Source: Actinomycetota bacterium (GTDB lineage: Bacteria; Actinomycetota; Actinomycetes; S36-B12; UBA5976). Taken from it: a stretch of 35,373 nucleotides of DNA. The stretch lies in assembly GCA_009704345.1 (NCBI GenBank), contig WLEH01000001.1:1-35373 (forward strand), given 5' to 3'. The stretch's first letter is position 1. Every line of letters starts with the position of its first letter. Positions 31,068-35,373 of this stretch are shown in pieces. The translations under genes and the position numbers were made by a program. A model generated the notes under the pieces. That model was not told the origin of the DNA and made no database searches. It was given only the letters and a program-made list of their open reading frames with translations.

Positions 31068-32351
31068 TTAAGACGGAGTGCCGTAGGCGGCTACTCTGCT
31101 AATTTGCACATTTCCCCCACCAGGAACTTCAACCCAGATGGTCAAAAAACTGCCAGTAACAAATCTTGGCCCAAACACAATTGCGGTGCTCGCCGCTTCC
31201 GTTACCTGACCTAATTGACCAACATTTGATTTTTCGGTGATAGCGGCATCTGTTACTTGGGCCAACAAGTTAACACCACCCACAGTTAAATCAATCTCAA
31301 TGCGCTGCACGGTGCGCCGTTCGCGAAGTTGAATTTGAATTGCTTGACCATCTGCCACATTAAATGAAGTTCCAACAGGAACTAATTTAGGTTCAATATC
31401 ATTACCAATTACAGCCACTTGAGCAACTGGCAACAATTCGTTTCTTAGATCAGTTCCGGTTTGATTATCTGCTAGCGAATCAGTTGCTGGTGAAGTTGTA
31501 AGGGAAGAAAAAACTAATACAGATCCCACAACTAATAACGAAGTGATGGTTGCAACTGCAGCTATTAAACCAGTTCTACTGATCGTGGAAGGTGGCAGAT
31601 CAATAGTTGGCAAGGTAATGGATCTAGATTTAGGAATTGTAAACACATTATTTAAATCAATGATTGGTAGTGCCAGATTTAAATTAGGATTCAATGTGGG
31701 CAAGGTTAAGTTAGCTAAGTTGTCCCAACAACTTGGCAGTTTTGGTGTTAACTGACTTGGTAGCGCAACTAAACCATTAACTGTCGGTGCTGTTGGCAGC
31801 GAGCAGTTCGATAGCAGCGGCCAAGTAGCGGTGACAGCGGCATAACCAATTGCGCCTACTGCGCTGAAATCTGCTTGATCTTCAGTAATGCCAAAGGGCT
31901 CATTGATTACGCTAGCAATACCAAAGCCGCGAACTCTCACACCACTGCTAGTTAGAACCACATCATCGGCAGTTAGTGCACCGTGATAGATCTGTTGGCT
32001 ATGTGCTACTGCTAAGCAATCAATTAAAGATTGGATTAGTTGTTGTGCATCAGTAAGTGGCGCTCTACCTAGCACCCGCTCCGCAATTGTTACGCCATGC
32101 ACCCATTCACTAATCACCCCAAATAAATTCTCATCACCAACCACATCAAGCACGCGCAGCACGCGCGGATCATGCAAGTTCGCCGCCGCCGCAGCGTTAG
32201 CGCGCAGCTTCAAAACACGAGGATCTGTTGCTGGAATAGTCCAGATGGAAACATCACGCTCAAGCTTGCTATCCCAACCACGCCACCAGATGGCACCATT
32301 AACTTGCTTAATTCTCTCGGTTAACTCGTAATGCTCAAGTTGTTTAACCAT
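31068..32351 (-). CDS. MurJ-associated membrane pseudokinase
   Basis: A 427-residue protein. Residues about 1-175 form a degenerate protein-kinase fold: HRD is replaced by HGA (123-125, in HGALTADDV) and DFG by GFG (in RGFGIAS), so catalysis is not expected. A low-complexity juxtamembrane part (about 185-258) is rich in Leu, Pro, Asn and Thr, with repeated TLPT. A membrane helix spans about 261-283, and an extracytoplasmic domain follows (about 330-427) that resembles the galactose-binding-like part of mycobacterial MviN (Rv3910). In M. tuberculosis this unit is fused to MurJ and, phosphorylated by PknB, binds FhaA. Here it is a separate gene whose start overlaps the murJ stop by eight bases. 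Confidence 0.85.
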   Translation of the reverse strand: MVKQLEHYELTERIKQVNGAIWWRGWDSKLERDVSIWTIPATDPRVLKLRANAAAAANLHDPRVLRVLDVVGDENLFGVISEWVHGVTIAERVLGRAPLTDAQQLIQSLIDCLAVAHSQQIYHGALTADDVVLTSSGVRVRGFGIASVINEPFGITEDQADFSAVGAIGYAAVTATWPLLSNCSLPTAPTVNGLVALPSQLTPKLPSCWDNLANLTLPTLNPNLNLALPIIDLNNVFTIPKSRSITLPTIDLPPSTISRTGLIAAVATITSLLVVGSVLVFSSLTTSPATDSLADNQTGTDLRNELLPVAQVAVIGNDIEPKLVPVGTSFNVADGQAIQIQLRERRTVQRIEIDLTVGGVNLLAQVTDAAITEKSNVGQLGQVTEAASTAIVFGPRFVTGSFLTIWVEVPGGGNVQISRVAAYGTPS

Positions 32352-33954
32352 TTGGATTTCTTCGAACTAATGCTGCAATCTCAGATAATTCTTTAATCGG
32401 TCGGAATTGATTGAGTGCAATAAATGCAGTAGCTGCAACCAAAACCCCAATAATGAGTTGCAGTAACGCAAACCAAGTGTTGTTTAGCAGCCAGTTATCA
32501 ACCACTCCAACAACCACTCTACTTAACGCAACTGCTGGGACTGTCACAATAATTAGTCGAATTACAACATGAGCGATCAAATCAAGTCTGAGTCTAAGTT
32601 CATTGCGCAGCACTAGATATAAGCCAGCTGCTGCAACTAAATAACCAACGCCATAACCAACGGCAAGTCCAGCAACCCAGTAAGTTCGAGTGGTAGTTGC
32701 AATAAAAATCGCCGCCACTAATAGCTGCACTATATTCATCGCAATAGTTAAATAAAATGGAGTTTTAGTATCTTCTTTGGCATAAGCTGCTCGAGATAAC
32801 AAATAAAACATCGTAAATGGCAACAAACTAAGTGCAAATGCACTTAGTACCATGCCGCTTAAACCAGTTTGTAAGAAGTTTGCGTTACCGCGTGCAAATA
32901 ATGCAATCATGATGTCGCGGCCATGGGCCAAGATCATCAGTGAGATGGGAATAATTAATACCGAAAGCATTCGAAGCGCGCGTTCAATATCTACCCCAAC
33001 TGCGGCTAAATCTTGGGCGTGAGCAGTCCTAGCCAAACTTGGCAATAACGCGGTTACTAATGACACAGTTAATATCGCATGCGGCAGCAACATAATTAGA
33101 TGAGCATTTTGATAAGCCGCGACACCAACAGTATTAACTGATGAATCATTTGCAGTAGCAGCAATACGCGTCACTGCGGCATAACCAATTTGATTAACTA
33201 AAACTAAGCCAACAGTCCAACTAGCCAGCCGAGATGTTTTACCAAGGCCAGAATTTTTGAAGTCAAAGCGAGGCTTGTATTTATAACCAGATCTATAGAT
33301 TGCTGGAATTAAAATAGCGGCTTGCAGCACAATTCCTAACGTGGTGCCAACTGCCAATAACACCATGGAGTTTTCGGAGATGATGTTTGCATTGTTTACT
33401 CGCACCGTGAATAAGAAAACTAGTCCAGTTGCAATAACTACAATATTGTTAACTACTGGTGCATACATTGGTAAGACAAACTTGTCGCGAACGTTTAGTA
33501 CTTGTGACAATAGTGTAAATACACCGTAGAAAAATATTTGTGGCAATAAAAACCGAGCAAACAACAATGTTGCGCTTTTATCTGCTTCTGCCCAATCAGT
33601 TGGCAAATAGATCTGTACTAGCCAGGGTGCAAGCAGGACTGTAATTAACGTGATCACAAAAAGAATCAAGCCAGTTGCAGTTAATAGTCGGTCAGTGAAT
33701 GCTTTCCCACCATCAGAATCATCTTTCATTCGACGAACTAACTGAGGGATGAACACCGCGTTTAGCGCACCACCAACAGTTAAGATGTAAATGATGTTTG
33801 GCAAGGTATTGCCAATTGCATAGGCATCAGCAAGTGGGCCAAATCCCAGTGCTGCCACAATCACCATTGTTCGCAACAGGCCAGTAACGCGAGAGATCAC
33901 GGTACCAATCGCCATCGCGCCGGTGTTGCGTAACACCTTTGAAACTCGTTCCAT
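32344..33954 (-). CDS. murJ: MurJ/MviN: lipid II flippase
   Basis: A 536-residue MOP-superfamily flippase with about 14 membrane helices. It begins with SKVLRNTGAMAIGTVISRVTGLLRTMV, the family start, and includes ALGFGPLADAYAIGNTLPN and the conserved loop FIPQLVRRM. It moves lipid II across the membrane for wall synthesis. The ATG at 33954 is preferred over the GTG at 33957 because AAGG lies at better spacing. It stands between the DUF6049-type gene and its pseudokinase partner, all on one strand and close together. Confidence 0.95.
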   Translation of the reverse strand: MERVSKVLRNTGAMAIGTVISRVTGLLRTMVIVAALGFGPLADAYAIGNTLPNIIYILTVGGALNAVFIPQLVRRMKDDSDGGKAFTDRLLTATGLILFVITLITVLLAPWLVQIYLPTDWAEADKSATLLFARFLLPQIFFYGVFTLLSQVLNVRDKFVLPMYAPVVNNIVVIATGLVFLFTVRVNNANIISENSMVLLAVGTTLGIVLQAAILIPAIYRSGYKYKPRFDFKNSGLGKTSRLASWTVGLVLVNQIGYAAVTRIAATANDSSVNTVGVAAYQNAHLIMLLPHAILTVSLVTALLPSLARTAHAQDLAAVGVDIERALRMLSVLIIPISLMILAHGRDIMIALFARGNANFLQTGLSGMVLSAFALSLLPFTMFYLLSRAAYAKEDTKTPFYLTIAMNIVQLLVAAIFIATTTRTYWVAGLAVGYGVGYLVAAAGLYLVLRNELRLRLDLIAHVVIRLIIVTVPAVALSRVVVGVVDNWLLNNTWFALLQLIIGVLVAATAFIALNQFRPIKELSEIAALVRRNPNG

Positions 33955-33972
33955 CACTCACCTTCGTTACGG

Positions 33973-35373
33973 TCAATTATGCTGAACTTCACGCTGTTTT
34001 TTAAGTCTGCCTCGGATGGAAATTGCAGTTAATAACAGTAATACGCCAAATGCACCGTAGATAATCACCTGTGCCACTACTCGATACTGCGAAACCTCTA
34101 TTTGCAGTGGTGTTGGAGTAATGGTTGTTTCTTCGCCAAGTTTCCCTTGAATGACCAACTGAGCATAAATACTGCCAGGGGTGACAACTTCAATTGGTAA
34201 CTCAACCACTTGTTTTGATTCCGCTGGTATTTCGACTTTTACTGCTTCAATTCGGACTACTGCAGTGCCAAGTCCTTGACCAGCTAAAAAAAACTCAACT
34301 GGTGTAATTCGTTTATTTGTCAGCGTAACCGGAATTACACCAATTCCATCAGGTAACACGACTTTGTTTCGAGATGAAATTTGTAGCGAATTAACTTCAG
34401 TAATTAAATCTTGTTTTACCTGTTTGGCATATTCATTACCACTGGGTCTTGCCAACCACCACCAATTTGATGCCGCTGAAATAGCGGCATTAGTTAGCGA
34501 TGAATCAGGACTGGTTGCTGAAGTATTGTTAAGGGTTAGCCAGTAACGGTTTATTTGATCTAGGTTGCGTAAATGCTTAACTGAAAAAACTGGTGCAGTC
34601 CCAGAAATATTTGAAGTGGACTTGCTCTCTAAGTCATTAGCAATTTGCTGTGCTGAAACTATCTTTAACCATCCAGTTGTTTTGATCGCATCAAAGAACG
34701 CTGTTGCAGTTGGAAAACTAGGTGCCCAACCAAGAGGTGGAGCAATCGCGGCGGCATCGGTTAGCGCTGCTGCCGCAATCACATATTGCCGCACCATGGT
34801 TGGTGTGGTTGCGGCTGCCAGCAACTTAGTCAATGTTGGATCAACAGTTAATTCAGTTAAATCATTATCGTTGTAACGATATTTAGTTGGGGCTTCATTT
34901 AGTTCGCTTATCACATAATCCAAGTCAGCGCTGATGGCATTTCTCATGCCATTGCCATCCACTTGATGGCGTAGCTGCCAGACACCAACAGGCATTGTTG
35001 GTTGATTAAGCGCAGTTCTTGTTTCAGATATAGCTACATCTAACAAGTTACGGAGCCGATATTTACTAACTGCATTTAGGTCTGGATTAGCAGCAGCGAT
35101 GCCGTTGATGCGACCTGCTAAAGAAGGTTCATCTAGTTTCAAATTATTAAAGGTATTACCATCAATAAACCAATCCACAGTTGCTGCAGCTCCAACGGTG
35201 AGCAAGGTTTGTTGGCTAGATACTTCATCACTAGTAGGTGGCATTGAAATAGGTACTATCACTGCTAATTCTTTGTTGGGTAAGTTGCCAACAACAATGG
35301 GCACCGCCTGCTCACCCAGCACACTGCTATTGCTAATACTGCGAAGCACTAACTGATAAACCCCGGTGGCAAG
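33973..35373 (-). CDS. DUF6049-type membrane protein (Rv3909-like), 5'-truncated by window edge
   Basis: The frame is open to the window edge, giving 466 C-terminal residues; the in-frame GTG at 35349 is only an internal codon, because codons before it (LATGVYQLV) continue a beta-rich domain. The visible part has a mixed domain, a beta-sandwich-like region near the C-terminus (about 340-430, with GIGVIPVTLTNKR and VVELPIEVVTPG) and a final membrane helix (about 433-453) followed by a short basic tail. It is thus mostly extracytoplasmic and anchored at its C-terminus. Position directly upstream of murJ matches Rv3909 and the DUF6049 family. Function is not known; an envelope role is inferred from context. 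Complete length in relatives is about 700-800 residues. Confidence 0.82.
   Translation of the reverse strand, partial: LATGVYQLVLRSISNSSVLGEQAVPIVVGNLPNKELAVIVPISMPPTSDEVSSQQTLLTVGAAATVDWFIDGNTFNNLKLDEPSLAGRINGIAAANPDLNAVSKYRLRNLLDVAISETRTALNQPTMPVGVWQLRHQVDGNGMRNAISADLDYVISELNEAPTKYRYNDNDLTELTVDPTLTKLLAAATTPTMVRQYVIAAAALTDAAAIAPPLGWAPSFPTATAFFDAIKTTGWLKIVSAQQIANDLESKSTSNISGTAPVFSVKHLRNLDQINRYWLTLNNTSATSPDSSLTNAAISAASNWWWLARPSGNEYAKQVKQDLITEVNSLQISSRNKVVLPDGIGVIPVTLTNKRITPVEFFLAGQGLGTAVVRIEAVKVEIPAESKQVVELPIEVVTPGSIYAQLVIQGKLGEETTITPTPLQIEVSQYRVVAQVIIYGAFGVLLLLTAISIRGRLKKQREVQHN

Noticed and set aside
35347..35349. GTG as the start of the last gene
   Set aside because: The frame stays open to the window edge and upstream codons read as part of a domain; relatives are much longer.

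Overview
The window spans the replication origin of an actinobacterial chromosome. Gene order matches the conserved actinobacterial origin region, as in Mycobacterium tuberculosis from Rv3909 through Rv0001 (dnaA) to Rv0020c (fhaA), read here in reverse. Base composition is low for the phylum (judged by eye as roughly mid-40s % GC, not computed). Genes are tightly packed with overlapping ends, and several have a -10 element directly against the start codon. These traits suggest a streamlined, probably aquatic actinobacterium such as the Nanopelagicales (acI) group; that assignment is inference. No phage, transposon or CRISPR is visible.

Layout. 1-2003: three genes outside the usual synteny block (truncated glycerophosphodiester phosphodiesterase, acetyl-CoA hydrolase/transferase family protein, antibiotic-biosynthesis-monooxygenase-fold protein). 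2030-8733 (+): growth and division signalling operon fhaA-fhaB-pstP-rodA-pbpA-pknB, without pknA. 8730-11586: trpG/pabA-type glutaminase, DUF881 protein, crgA, rhomboid protease, cyclophilin. 11682-12421 (-): tRNA-Ile, a 45-residue DLW-39-like protein and tRNA-Ala in one short stretch, downstream of a DUF3566 membrane protein. 12427-19758 (-): gyrA, gyrB, dciA (DUF721), recF, dnaN. 19759-20118: oriC with DnaA boxes and a candidate DnaA-trio unwinding element. 20119-21546 (-): dnaA. 21792-26476 (+): rpmH-rnpA-yidD-yidC-khpB-rsmG-parA-parB with two parS sites. 26460-35373 (-): ddl, a PLP aminotransferase, cwlM, trxA, trxB, a membrane pseudokinase, murJ and a truncated DUF6049-type protein.

How it fits together. 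Core replication and segregation genes next to oriC are transcribed away from it (co-directional with the forks). The two outer envelope clusters (fhaA to pknB; DUF6049/murJ to ddl) are transcribed towards oriC. They contain the parts of one control circuit known from mycobacteria: PknB/PstP, FhaA, the MurJ-associated pseudokinase and CwlM. Here that circuit is rearranged: no PknA, a short FhaA, a pseudokinase separated from MurJ, and a CwlM without its C-terminal tail. The least expected non-coding features are a repeated module (hairpin of DnaA-box-like half-sites plus a perfect DnaA box) in two intergenic gaps outside oriC, and the DnaA-trio-like repeat inside oriC.
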